Assembly: GCA_033439255.1 (NCBI GenBank)
Contig: CM065880.1
Coordinates: 1,674,001 to 1,738,000 of the forward strand
Direction of reading: 5' to 3'
Source of the DNA: Hericium rajendrae
Lineage: Eukaryota > Basidiomycota > Agaricomycetes > Russulales > Hericiaceae
Length of the DNA stretch: 64,000 bases
Part shown: piece after piece, positions 10,670 to 21,804 of the stretch
Layout of the letters: the number at the start of each line of letters is the position of its first letter
How positions within the stretch are numbered: position 1 is the stretch's first letter
The notes under the pieces: model-generated
What the model was told of the DNA's origin: nothing
The model's database searches: none
What the model saw: only the letters and a program-made list of their open reading frames with translations
Program-made: the position numbers and the translations under genes

Positions 10670-11946
10670 CGGGTCATGGAGAGAAGAGGGAGACGAAGCA
10701 GATTACTCACCAAAGACAGCCTTTGGCCAGATTTGCATGTGTGGGCATGCTTCGACTTCTTCATTCAGAAGCAAGGCATGAGTGCTTGTTCCAAGCATGC
10801 ACGCAGATGTCATTCGAGAGGGAGAAAAAAGCAAGAAAGAAGGAATAAGATTCAGAAGAAGATAGACAATGATAGATGCTTTTTTACTATACAAGACGTA
10901 TGCTAAATATGAGTGGAAATAAGATTGCAGGTCTGCTCTCGACTGTACAGTAGGTCAACCGGTGTGGCTTGACTACCTAATTGGGAAGGCAATGCTTCCG
11001 GGCCTGGCTACCTCGAGGTTCCACATTGGCGTGTGATGGCACCCAGTGCCTGACATTGCATAATGTCGATGGGACACGATGGCAGTACTGTGGGACTCGC
11101 AGGTGAGCATGTCCCAGGACACAAAACTGGCATGTGCCGGGGTGCATCCGCTGTGGCAACCCTGCATAGCACGAGCTGCGTGCTCTGCATGTCTCACCCA
11201 CCCCTCCTGCCCATGACGGCAATGTCTGTCAATGCTTCAGGCCGATCTGCTCGGTGTCACTGCTGTCACTGCACATTTTGCCATGTGAAGTGTGACTGTG
11301 ATGCCACCTGCAGCTGTCCCATTCGACCGTTCGAGATGGCACCCATGCCCTCTCTCATGGCCTCATGCCTCGGTCTGAGTCATGATGCTGCCGGTGCACA
11401 TGTCGTGACATGCGGCACCGTCGACCTGCATGCATGCATGGAGTGTCTGGCCCCAACCCCCTTCTCCTCTCGACCATGCTACTCTCACTGCTGCACATCC
11501 GTTGCACATCCCATAACACTATACGACTTATTAGCTATATCTCGTATATCTCATATAATATCTAGCCTACTCTACCTGCTCTCATTCCCCCAGCTCTCAT
11601 TCCCCCTGACCGTGCTGCCTTGCCAACCTGTTGGCAACCTGCTGTCCTGCTTGCCTGTCCCTACTGTCAAGAGCTCATGCCTGTGCCTGATCCCCCTCTG
11701 TATTCACATCGGCAAGTGTGAGTTGTGATAGCAATTGAGCACCTGACCCCATTCCTGACTCATGTTTTCCCCAATCCCTGACCTCTTCACATTCCCGAAT
11801 GCCATCAATGGGTGCTCACTAGTCGATTGCCTCACTAGTCAATATCTGCATGTGGTACGGTCCGACTCGACCTCACCAGATTTGACCCATTAAACATGAC
11901 AGACATGTGTGCAGCAAGCACACGCATTGCTTTGAGTGTGTTCATG
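10670..11946. other. Unassigned sequence between elements B and F
   Basis: Moderate GC content. Frames at 10,667-10,906 (basic, Arg/Lys-rich) and 11,063-11,728 (Cys/His/Met-rich) are the longest, but neither has a recognisable domain. Splice-like signals occur near 11,102 (GCAGGTGAGCATG). This may be the remains of a transposon protein gene into which B and F inserted. No function is assigned. Confidence 0.3.
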
Positions 11947-12039
11947 CATCAGGAAATGAGGAATCTTCTGACTAGTCTGATTGTCTGACTTTTGTCTGAG
12001 AGTTCTGAACAGGTCCATTTGTCTGACTCACATATGAAT

Positions 12040-12935
12040 AAAATAGTGTGTAGATCATTTTGTAAAATCAGAAGAATATCAGATATAAGCAGACCTATCA
12101 GATTCTTAAAAATCTGTCAGATGAAGGTAATTTTGTCAGACATTGAATAAAAGTCAGATCATTGCTACTTTTCAGATGAAGTCAGGTAGGTCTCTATCGT
12201 CCAGATGTTCTCAGACATGTCAGATTCTTGGACATCTGTCAGATGAAGGTAATTTTGTCAGACATTCAACAAATGTCAGATCATTGCTACTTTTCAGATG
12301 AAGTCAGGTAGGTCTCTATTGTCCAGATGTTTTCAGACATATCAGGTTTTTATATATTTGTCAGATGAAGATCATTTTGTCAGACAGTTAATAAATGTCA
12401 GACTATTGCTACTTTTCAGATAAAGTCAGGTAGGTCTCTATCATTCAGATGTTTTCAGATACATTAGACATTTTGAACTTTTGTCAGATGAAGATCATTT
12501 TGTTAGACAAGGGAATAAAAGTCAGATAGTTGCTACTTTTTAGATGAAGTCAGGTAAGTCTCTATCATCCAGATTTTTTCAGACATGTCAGAGTCTTAAA
12601 AATCTGTTAGCTGAAGATCATTTTGCTAGACATTTGATAAATGTCAGATAATTGCTACTTTTCAGACAGAGTCAGATAAGTCTATTATTCAGATACTTCT
12701 AGATATGTCAGACCTCTGAACTTTGGTCAGACACTACTAAGTCTTTTAGAGATTGGATTGAAGTCAAACAGCTGCTACTTTTCAAATAAAGTCAAATAAG
12801 TCCTTATCATGTAGGTACTTTTAGACATATAAGACTTATGAACTTGTTTCAGGCATTATTCATGCTGTCAGACATTAAATGAGAGTCAGACAGTAGCTGT
12901 TTATCAGATAAAGTCAGATAGGTCTTCAGATACAT
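12040..12935 (+). repeat. ~122-bp satellite, about seven units
   Basis: The phrase attgctacttttcagat recurs near 12,161, 12,283, 12,405, 12,529, 12,651 and 12,771, giving a period of 120-124 bp, with a more diverged unit near 12,890. Each unit also has 'aagtcaggtaggtctctat' and 'ttttgtcagaca' words. It is non-coding. Confidence 0.8.
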
Positions 12936-13179
12936 CAGACATCTAAATTTTTATCAGATGTTTATAGTGGTCTTAGACTTAAAGGTCAGAAAGTGAATGT
13001 AAGCCAGACAGAAATCAAATCCAAGCTTAAACCTGAATCTGAATGGAAATCAGACTTTGATTTTAAATTGAACGTGAGCTCAATCAATCTGAACTCAGGC
13101 TGAGAACTCATAACAGCTTTGCAAAGTCTAGATTTAACATTCATAGATAGACAACTTGACACGATAATCGAAGGCTCAG

Positions 13180-13905
13180 GGCAGGTAGATATGATAATCA
13201 AAGGCCCACGCATCTGTAGGGCCCGAAACGAGAATGTTTCGGGCCCCACAGCCTGCGCGGGCAGGTAAATACGAAAAGAGAAGGTCCGCACATCTGTAGG
13301 GCCCGAAATGAGAATGTTTCGGGCCCCACAGCCTGCGCGGGCAGGTCGACACCATAATCGAAGGCCCACGCATCTGTAGGGCCCGAAACGAGAACGTTTC
13401 GGGCACTACAGCCTGCGCGGGCAGGTAGAAATGATAATCAAAGGCCCGCGCACCTGTGGGGTCTGAAACGAAACCGTTTCGGATCCCACAGCTGCGCGGG
13501 CAGCTAGATAGGAAAATAAGAGGCCCTCGCAACTGTAGGACTCGAAACGAAAACGTTTCGGGCCCTACAAATTGCGCGGGCAGTTAGAGACGAAACTCAG
13601 ATGCCCGCGCACCTGTAGGGCTCGAAACGATAACGTTTCGGGTCCTACAAGCTGCACGGGCAGCTAGAGACGAAACTCAGAGGCCCGCGCAGCTGTAGGG
13701 CCCGAAACAAAACCGTTCCGGACCCTACAGCTGCGCGGGCAGCTAAACACGAAAGCCAGAGGCTCTCGTAACTGTAGGACCCGAAACGACAACGTTTCGG
13801 GCCCCACAGCCTGCGCGGGCATGTAGATACGAAAGGTGAAGGCCCCCGCACCTGTAGGGTCTGAAACGGTTTCGTTTCGGACCCCACAGCCTGTGCGGGA
13901 GCAAG
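13180..13905. repeat. Nine-unit array of 80-bp palindromic repeats
   Basis: Cores of CCGAAACG-nn-AACGTTTCGG type lie near 13,222, 13,302, 13,382, 13,462, 13,541, 13,621, 13,701, 13,780 and 13,861, a period of 79-81 bp. Within each unit the symmetry extends outward: GCCCGCGCA..TGTAGGG on the left pairs with CCCTACA..TGCGCGGGC on the right, so each unit is an imperfect palindrome of about 60 bp. The minus-strand frames here change frame from unit to unit because 80 is not a multiple of three; no gene is called. Confidence 0.85.
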
Positions 13906-14168
13906 CAAATGGAAAAACATAGATAAAAGGTACTTACCGACACGTGGCTCTGCGCGCAAGACGGCGGGGACCTGCGTTCATGCGGGATCGTGCGGGGTCG
14001 TGCAGGGCCGTGCACGAGAAGGCGAAGGTGTGTGGGAGTCGCGGTGGGCGTGGGACAGAAGGGCGTGGTATGCAGGGGGAGTGGAGCATGAAAGAGGGAG
14101 TTGCGCAGGGTGCGAGACACGGGAGAGGTGACGAACGGGGCGTTGATCTTGATGCAGAACAGAAAACA

Positions 14169-14244
14169 GGGAGTACTGCTCGATAACGAGCAGTACTCCC
14201 ATAGTTAGCACAAAAAATAAAGAAAAAACAAATCTTATACTCAC
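14169..14244 (-). other. Intron-hairpin module, minus strand, F-1
   Basis: Read on the minus strand: CAG|GTGAGTA at 14,244, a 47-nt T-rich body, TGCTAACTATGGGAG, then a perfect 14-bp hairpin (GGGAGTACTGCTCG, 4-nt loop, reverse complement) at 14,200-14,169. The layout is the same as in elements A and B but with a different stem sequence. Confidence 0.7.
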
Positions 14245-14309
14245 CTGAAGCCTCTAGCCTCCAGCAAGCCCGTCCCGCCTTCGAGATAATGCCACAGAAC
14301 GCGAAAACA

Positions 14310-14386
14310 GGGAGTACTGCTCGAAAACGAGCAGCACTCCCCGAGTTAGCATAATGAACAATACAATAACAAGAATAATGACTTAC
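14310..14386 (-). other. Intron-hairpin module, minus strand, F-2
   Basis: On the minus strand: TTAG|GTAAGT at 14,386, TGCTAACTCGGGGAG near 14,340, then a hairpin at 14,341-14,310 with one G:T-type change in the 14-bp stem (GCACT against GTACT). It lies directly upstream of F-1 in transcriptional sense, so the two modules are in tandem. Confidence 0.65.
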
Positions 14387-14716
14387 CTAAGCCTCAAATA
14401 AGCCCCTCCGGCCTTCAGGGCATCAGAAAACGAATGACGGAGGGGAGAAGAGACGAGGGACGAGAGACGAGAGATATGTACGACTTGATGCAGCTAGCTT
14501 GATATTTCAACGCGAGTTGTGATCTAACGGTCCAATCGGCAAACCCCGACCGGCAAACCCCGGGAACGCGCGTCGTCGTCAACGTTCAACTCGTCCTCAC
14601 TTACTGTAATCCTGTCACTTCGACTCCACTCGCCCTCGTTCCTCCTCTTTCCATTCTGTCTCTCGCTTTCCATCATCAAAACGAGCTCCGCACGGGTCTC
14701 AGAGTTCCGGGTATCA

Positions 14717-14796
14717 AAGATGAGTAATAATTCTTAATTTTTGTTGTTATCCCGTACTAATAATGAGAGTATCGCTCGTTTTCGAGCGATACTCTC
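14717..14796 (+). other. Intron-hairpin module, plus strand, F-3
   Basis: AAAG|ATGAGTAAT near 14,718 stands where the other modules have GTGAGTA, so the donor G appears mutated to A. GTACTAATAATGAGAG leads into a perfect 14-bp hairpin, GAGAGTATCGCTCG, loop TTTT, reverse complement, at 14,765-14,796. A pyrimidine-rich tract lies upstream at about 14,590-14,670. Confidence 0.6.
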
Positions 14797-14991
14797 TGTT
14801 GTATTCATTCTCTGACCCCCGCACATCCGTCGGCCCTCCTTTTCGCTGCCACCCTCATTCCGCATTTTCGCCACTGCCGCGCTCGGTGCCTCTCCCGTGC
14901 CCCCATTTCTCGTGCCCTTCGACCCTCTGCCCTTGCGCGCGGAGGGACGATGAAGGTTGAGGGGGTTTGCTAGACTCCGGAGGAGCAAAAG

Positions 14992-15067
14992 GTGAGTAAG
15001 AAATCTTGTTATTCCATTGTCTACGGTGCTGATTAGGGAGTACTGCTCGATAATGAGCAGTACCCCC
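14992..15067 (+). other. Intron-hairpin module, plus strand, F-4
   Basis: AAAG|GTGAGTA at 14,992 opens the module; GTGCTGATTAGGGAG leads into a hairpin of GGGAGTACTGCTC type at about 15,036-15,067 with one or two mismatches. This is the second plus-strand module in tandem and mirrors the two minus-strand modules across the element core. Confidence 0.6.
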
Positions 15068-15980
15068 CCTTCTCTCAACATCCTCCCCTCCTCCTCAGCT
15101 CTGCCGTGCCCTCCGCTTCTCGCAAGCATCCTTCGTTGTCCGCCAGACTCCGCAGGATGCCCGTGACCCGCATGGCCTCCACATCTCGCGTGTGGTCTGG
15201 TCATGTCGCGCCACATGGCTCCACCGTCGCAAACGTGGCTTCGCCGTTGCCCGCACGGCACTCTAGGCACCCACACCTCATGCGTGGCTGCTTTCCATGC
15301 ACGGCCCGCGATATCGTGTACGGCATCCACACTTCGCGCGTAGATCACCGCGATGTGAACAGTCCGCCATCGCACACGTGGCACCGATCAGAACGGCCCT
15401 GCACAGACTCGAGATGGCCCCGACGACCCCCTACCTGTGCCCGGCACGTGCATATGCCAGCAACACTGACATGTCATGCTGGTGAATCACAGAATAACAC
15501 AGACTGAGCAGTGAGTACCTGCCCCGTATGCACTTTCCCCTGCCCCATAGCCATGCAAAGCATTCCAGTTGGGCCTCGCCAAGGCCCAGCAGCTTGTGGA
15601 GCATGGTGGTGGGGGACCTCTCATATTCTGTCTATACTTGATCCACTAAGACCAGGTTGATGTTCAAGTCAGCCCAAGGATACGGAGAGTGAAGATAAGA
15701 TACGGTAGATATTGAGGTGCCTAGTATATTTCTGATCAGTTTACAGCTTCTAATCTGTTAACAGATTATTGATTTGACTTTCACTTGCCTCCCACCCCTC
15801 TCCTGCTCATCTCTTGATAAGATAGGGTTAGATTGACCTGCAGCAACAACATGCCATGGGATCTGCAGCCCTTAATATGTAGCATACTCTTCGTTTAGCC
15901 TATCTAGTCATGATGCTTTGAATGGTATAATATTAATGTCTGTTCTAAAATGAGTCATCTGAACCATATCTTGAGGTACA
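15068..15980. other. GC-rich then mixed sequence, no gene seen
   Basis: The frame at 15,106-15,507 (133 codons) lies in the GC-rich 3' flank of module F-4, as in A and B, and is not considered real. 15,540-15,980 shows no coding frame or repeat. Confidence 0.4.
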
Positions 15981-15989
15981 TCTGATCTA

Positions 15990-16390
15990 ATCTGATTTAT
16001 GTCTGAAATTATAATTTATCTGACTGTCAGATCAAATCTGACTTTAGACCAAAGTCTGACTTTTAGACTTTGTCTGATCTCAGATACAAATAAGAAAAAT
16101 ATCTGACAAGGTCTGACTCCCAGATAAAATCTGACTCTTAGACAGGATCTGACTCTCAGACATTTGTCTGGCATCTAAACATTTGTCTGACACTCAGACA
16201 GTGGTCTGACTCCTAGACAGCTGTCTGAGTCTCAGATGACTGTCTGACTCTCAGATGGCTATCTAAAATCAGACACTTTTGTCTGAAAGACACTGGACGA
16301 TAGAGACCTACCTGACTCATCTGACTGTCTGAATGGTCTGAATCAGATCAATCAGATACAATCAGATATCAATCAGAAATTTCCAGGTTT
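15990..16390 (-). repeat. TCAGA-rich right arm of element F
   Basis: Repeated 'tctgactctcagac' words, ending with 'ggacgatagagacctacctgac', which is the reverse complement of the satellite word of the left arm (about 12,180-12,200). The two arms of F are therefore at least partly inverted. Confidence 0.6.
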
Positions 16391-16395
16391 ACTGA

Positions 16396-16553
16396 TGTGT
16401 CCACAAAGAGAGCAGTATGGTTGCTGCTGCCAATTTGGAGCTGAACGTGTTGTCACTCTTGGGCACAATGAACAAGCAGCTCAAGTACTGGATCGAGGAG
16501 GCGAACGACACCACAGGGCTGAAGGGAAAGAAGGCCCTGGCAAAGAGTGGCAA
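16396..16553 (+). pseudogene. 5' half of an ORF interrupted by elements C/D
   Basis: The frame from 16,417 reads MVAAANLELNVLSLLGTMNK and on to KALAKSG before element C begins at 16,554 within an Asn codon. If the DNA from 16,554 to 34,014 is left out, the codon is completed and the frame continues for about 100 more codons at 34,015-34,321. The combined piece is about 145 residues, lysine- and glutamate-rich, and has no domain that I recognise. Its neighbours are transposon remains, so it may belong to an old transposon. Confidence 0.5.
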
Positions 16554-17728
16554 CATCAGAAAAATATGCAGGTCCTACATAGTTCTACATATCTTATATA
16601 GAAGTCATAGGTCCATAGCACCTCCCTTTACTACATAGCCCTCATAGCCCAAAGGAGGAGCTATGGAGTGCTATGAGATTCTATAGAGCTGAAGAGGATG
16701 CTATGAACTACTACTATAGCTATTATAGCTAAGTATGAAGCTATTATAGGATACTTAGTTATTAAATCTATTAGAGCTATGTTACCTACTTATGTTATAC
16801 TCAATATGTAAACCTTACATATCTATCACAGTAATAAGAACTATCAAAACTATTAAAAATTTTGTCTGGCTATAAAGCAAATCTTATATACATCACTATT
16901 ACTAAAAGATCATATCAAAACATTATTTCAAGATTAATTATTCAAATTTCACATTACATTAATCAATCTCATATATTACAACATCACATTCTAATATAAT
17001 CTAATAATAAACTTTATAATTTACTACAACAATATATATTTATAACTCAAAAAGATAACAAATTAATAAAACCTACTTTAATCTAAAAAGCGAAAATCTA
17101 TTGATCAAAGATATTAAATAATAAAGACACAAGACAATAAAAGATCAGCCCACCTTTACTTGAGAAGATAACAAAGACATAACTAGAGAAAACATTAGTA
17201 AAGAACATAAAACATTAAATTAAAGTTAACACACCTTAAAGATAATTGAGCAAAGGAACAACAATTAAAGAAGGAACAACAAGCAAAGAAGGAACAACGA
17301 GCAAAGAAAGCACAATGACGAGCAAAGGAGAAGCAACAGCGAGCAAGCAACAACAATGACGTCAACGTCGACATGGTGAGAGATGGTGGGGGTTAGAGAG
17401 CAAGAGGCAACGCACGTTGCATGAGCCTTATATATGATTCCCGGGCGAAGCCGAGATTCGTGGCTGCTGGGCATTGCTGAGCACTGCGTCAGAGACTGAG
17501 TAAGTATTAGATTTCATTAACTTGTGTTTGCTGATTCGTAGCATACGGTACATAAGTTAGACATGTAGCTATACATTCGAATGATATGAATGTATTTTAT
17601 ATGTAGTCTTTTTTTCCTAAATTATAGTGATTTTATTCGATTAACAATGTTCGAGATGTTTGAACTCGCACAATCGGTAGCTCGAGCACTAAGGTGCCGC
17701 ATCATTCAACTTGTCCTTATCCTCACTC
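16554..17728 (+). mobile_element. Large TIR element, copy C (left part)
   Basis: Starts CATCAGAAAAA and shows the family order: 'catagg/ctatgg' words, AT-rich DNA, minus-strand intron-like array (about 17,080-17,240), GGGCGAAGCCGAG block and TATATATG (about 17,420-17,510), then the pyrimidine-rich tract. It is cut at 17,728 by the start of element D. No separate right end of C is visible after D, so either D and C recombined or the right half of C was lost. Confidence 0.6.
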
Positions 17729-18868
17729 CATCTGAGAAATTTAACAGTGGTATATAGCACTATGTAGCCTATATAGCTCTAATAGGGCCATAGCAGTCTC
17801 CTTTTTTACATAGCCCCTCATAGCAGCAAGACAATCTATATAGGGCTATCATAAGCTATCATAGCTATCATAGGGTGAGGCAGTAACTATCATAGCTATC
17901 ATAGCTGCTATAGTATATAGTGATTATCATAGCTATATTAGCTATGTGATTTATCTTTGGTATCATATTATATCTAACTAATAAGATTGCTATCTACTCT
18001 ATATCATATTTATCAACAATTTTGCTCAAAGAATGCTATAAACTTAACAATAAAATAAAATAACTATAACACATCTGAGACATTTAAAACATCGAAATCT
18101 TAAAAGCATTATATTTCAAACAGTACTTAATTACTACATCTACTACTACAAATCTATGATACACTACAAAATAAGATAAAACTAAAAGATAAGATAAGAT
18201 AAGAGATAGACATAAGATAAGAGATAAACATAAGAGATAACTCAAAAGATAAAAGATAAGATAAGACTGACTTCAAAGATAAGAAAAAAGTGAAAATAAT
18301 CTACAAGTCAACAAATGAGTATATAAGATAAAGATATAGATAAAAACATAAGACTTACCTAAGGAAATAAAAGCAAAAATGTAAAGTCTACAATAAACAA
18401 TAGGGTTAGTGAACAAGAAAACAATATAACAACTTACCGAATAAAAGAAAGTTGAAGCACAAGAGGAAAGAATGATGAAAGACGAGAGATGGTAGTGGTA
18501 GGGAAGAGAGAGAGACAGCACGTCGTGCACGCCTTATATAGACGTGGCGAGCGGAGCGCCAAATGTGAGTGATGCGACTCGGCCCGGGCACTGCCGGATG
18601 CTGCATCAGAGGCTAAGGCGGCAGATTTTCTTAAGTTCGTATCGCTGCCCGGTAGCCTGTAGTACAGTAGCTAGGTATTTAGCTCATTCAATCATATTTT
18701 ATTGATGGAATGTATCTACTGTTGTTTTTCTACATTTTCTCCTATTTTATTTGATTTACTAACCTCGAAACATTCGAACTCGCGCGCGTTTGGTGGCTGA
18801 GCCACCGAAACGCGCGTCGAAGTTCGAATGTTCGACTCGTCTCCCACCACCACTCCCCTCACCGCGCG

Positions 18869-20096
18869 TTGACCCCGAAATCCCTGGTAGGGTATTCGCC
18901 GGAAACTCCCGATTTCCTGCGAATACCCGCGCAGGGTATTTTGTTGAATGTTCGTTGGGAATTTCAATGGTTTACGCGATATCCTGCCAATACCATGCAA
19001 ATTTCCTGCACTAGTGTCCTAGGCCTGGGGCTAGCGCACCCTTGCAGTATCCTTGCTTATTATATATTTAATGCACACAATCATTCTGTGAGAAAATCAT
19101 ATTTCTCATAGTAATAAGATCGTGAAGTGTACAAAGCCGTAAGATACAAAGACAAGGCTGCTATCGACAGTATATATGTATGCCCAAGTACCTAAACTAT
19201 CACTTGTCGCAAACAACTTTAAGTACATAGCTGTTGACTCACCGTGCGGCACTTGCATGAACACTGCGTCGACATGGCACAGCGAGGTGAACGTGAGGGA
19301 ACAAAGTGAACTGTACGCACATTTGCCTGAAGAGGTAGTGCATAATCGGGCTCGCATTGCACGTAGCGCTGCTATTCGATGCGGAGAAAAGTGAGATCAT
19401 ACCAAAACATCACTATGGCATGGCGTCAATGGAAGTCATGGATGCAGAAGGACTCACAAATTAGAGAGCCTCCATCGGACCATGTCTTGGCACTTGTGCT
19501 TGTGATGCCGCCCCGATACAAGGCTATATGCAGCTATATGCGATCAACATGGGTCATATACCTTCAGGACGTACCTCATAGTATGCGATCTTGCCAGGAA
19601 CAGAGCGCACCATGGTACAGTTCCCAACAAACTTCGAAGAGTCAGGTAAGCACGACATACCTCGTTGCAAAGAGATCACACTGCAACATCAAAGAGTGGT
19701 TCAGTTGCCAAATAAACCAGCTACACGCAGATCGAGGTGCACGTGTGGGGCGCGGGGCTAGTGACAGGTGACAGGCGATAAGCAGCAGGCGATAGCTACA
19801 CGCGGTGGGCGAACGACGATGGCGAGGGATGAGCAGCGGCGGGAGCGACTCGGGCGGCAACGACGGCGATTGTGGTGGTTGAGAGCAAAGTCGCTAGGGT
19901 CAAGGGTTTCCAGACGTGCGCGACTTAGCAGAAATCGATGCACATGGGACATTTTTATTGTACCGCTTACACGTGAAGAGAGACCTAATATCCTGCTAGG
20001 AAAGTTGCCTTTTTTCGGCCCTGGCTGGATATTCACAGGAAACTTCAGGGTATTGCCTATTTCCTACAAATATCCTGCCCCGATTTTCGGGGTCAA
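18869..20096. mobile_element. 1.2-kb inverted-repeat element inside D
   Basis: Begins TTGACCCCGAAA and ends TTTCGGGGTCAA. Subterminal sequences on both sides carry GGTATTC/GGATATT and GGAAAC/GGAAAT words in inverted relation. The frames inside (19,176-19,394 and 19,379-19,771) are short and without a recognisable domain, so the element is probably non-autonomous. The DNA on its two sides joins naturally into the pyrimidine-rich 5' part of element D. The target duplication is unclear. Confidence 0.65.
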
Positions 20097-20191
20097 CACG
20101 CAGTGCCTCCCTCTCCTCCCCTCCCTCCCTCCGTCCCCTCCCATCAATCCGAACACCGAAGGAGGGTATTCAGGTGACGAGGGCCGCTAAG

Positions 20192-20265
20192 GTGAGTAAA
20201 AAAAACTTCTCGTTCTGTCTATTCGTGCTGACGTAGAGAGTACCGCTCGTTCGAGCGGTACTCTC
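20192..20265 (+). other. Intron-hairpin module, element D
   Basis: AAG|GTGAGTA at 20,192, a 45-nt body ending GTGCTGACGTAG at 20,236, then a perfect 14-bp hairpin GAGAGTACCGCTCG, loop TT, reverse complement, to 20,265. The stem differs from those in A and B at paired positions, so the stem is kept although the bases changed. Confidence 0.7.
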
Positions 20266-20764
20266 GACCTCCTCTCTCCCGCGCCTCTCCCTGCCCCCTT
20301 CCGCCGTCGCCTCGCCATCGCCTCCCACCTCGCCGTCTCCTCGCTGTCGCCTCCTGTCACCTCCTCGCCTCCTCGTCACCTCCTCGTCGCCTCCTCGTCG
20401 CTCAGTGTCGCCGTCGCCTCCCCATCGCTCAGCACCGCCGTCACGCCTGCAGTGGCTGGCGTACCATTTCTCAATGCCCACGCCCACGTGTGCCAGTGCA
20501 CGCAGCCTGCCGAACAACGCCCACGCCCGCCTGTTGCCTCGCGCACGGGCTATACCCCTTGCGTATGGCCTCGCGAACCCGCACATGGTGCTGCTGCGTG
20601 GCACATGGGCCAGACGTGCTGCGCGTGGTCCGTCTCGCGCACGAGCCCACGGATTGCGCGCAACCCGGCCATGCTGCGTGCGGCCTTGCCAGCGGACGGC
20701 CGGAGCCTCGCGCGGGCATGCCAGCTGACACACGCACGCCCACACGTCGTGCGTGGCCATGCGC

Positions 20765-21783
20765 TGATGCGCCCTTTAGCGCGCCTTGCAACGGCATTGC
20801 CCACTCCCCGCCTCCTTGCCCGTCCCGCTTCACTTCACCTCAGCCGCACCAAGTCCGCCCACCGCGACGTTGCTCCCCGCACAGGACAAGCGCCCCCACG
20901 GGTTCGGGACCGACCGGGTCAGACTAAAGCCGGCGTCCCGTGGTCCGATGCACCGAACGGGCAGGAGATCAACCGGCCGGACGAGTCAGCGGCACAGGAA
21001 CAGAAGCGCGCCCAGAGAACCAGCCGGCTCAATCAACGTGCCCTCGAACGCCCACACGCCCCCGGATCACGAGCGGCGCCCGCGACCAGCGCTACTGACG
21101 TCATCCCAGCCATTCCAGCTCGACGTGCCCGCCGTTCCCGACGCACGCCCCGGGCGACGTTGTAAGGCGGCACCTTTGATTCGTTCGTACCACGCGCATG
21201 CCCTCTGCCCTGCACGGGCCGAGCCGCAACGACTCCACTCGCCAAGGGACCCGGAGCAGGCAGGATCAGGAAGGAATTGGAGATTGGGTCGGTCAGCGGG
21301 AGGTTGTCGTAGGGAGTCGCGCCGGGCCGCCAGAGGCGGCCTTGCCCATTTGTACCGTAGCTACTGACTTAGAGAAGCAGAACGGAATCTGCCTTTTTCC
21401 CCTCAGAGCTCAGATCTCACAAAGCCCGCCGTTTGACGTTCTCACCCCAGTCTCTAAGCACGTCTCAGACGTAGCTCTTCTCACTTTCTTGTGTCGCTCA
21501 TCATATTCGTCGTACTCGTCGCCGCGCCGTTATCTACAAGCCGTATCACCTAAGACCCATGAGTCTTGTCGTACCGTCATCGTCCCTAGCAGAGCCGTGT
21601 CGGAAGTCGCCCGCGTGCAGCAAGCTCGCCCTCCGCGGCCTTGCTCCCCTACCCGTAGTACGATCACCCGTCAGCTACACGTCTCGGTGCTCCCCTCTTG
21701 AGATACTTGGTCCCCTCGCACCCCCCGGTACTCTGTTGGTTTTGGTTTTGGCTGCCGCCTCCATTCCCAGGGTCCACACATCA
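20765..21783 (+). repeat. 5' LTR of the gypsy element
   Basis: 1,019 bp, TGATGCGCCC...CACACATCA. The frames of 100-240 codons that cross it (for example 20,786-21,367) also occur in the 3' LTR and reflect its GC content. It differs from the 3' LTR by about 12 bases, all of them C-to-T or G-to-A changes at CG positions. Confidence 0.95.
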
Positions 21784-21786
21784 TTT

Positions 21787-21804
21787 TGGAGCCCACCGCG
21801 AGGG
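21787..21804 (+). other. Probable primer-binding site
   Basis: TGGAGCCCACCGCGAGGG begins 3 bases after the 5' LTR. It opens with TGG (complement of tRNA CCA) and runs into GAGGGTTC, whose complement GAACCCTC fits the 3' side of a tRNA T-arm. The tRNA species is not determined. Confidence 0.6.

Larger units (their letters stand above)
11947..16395. mobile_element. Symmetrical TCAGAT-ended element F
   Basis: Begins CATCAGGAAAT and ends with the opposite ACTGATG. The outer arms are TCAGA-rich (11,960-13,100 and 15,990-16,390) and in part inverted: 'gtcaggtaggtctctatcgtcc' words on the left arm reappear as the complement near 16,285. The centre holds the 80-bp palindrome array, two minus-strand and two plus-strand intron-hairpin modules that point away from a core near 14,400-14,700, and GC-rich flanks. 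No transposase was found. The outer boundaries are a best reading, not proven. Confidence 0.5.

Noticed and set aside
13180-13905. CRISPR-like regular array
   Set aside because: Units are palindromic throughout, with no unique spacers, and the DNA is eukaryotic.
20405-21367. ORFs of up to 237 codons in and before the 5' LTR
   Set aside because: The LTR part is repeated in the 3' LTR (32,013-32,594), and the rest is in the GC-rich repeat of element D; no start context or domain.
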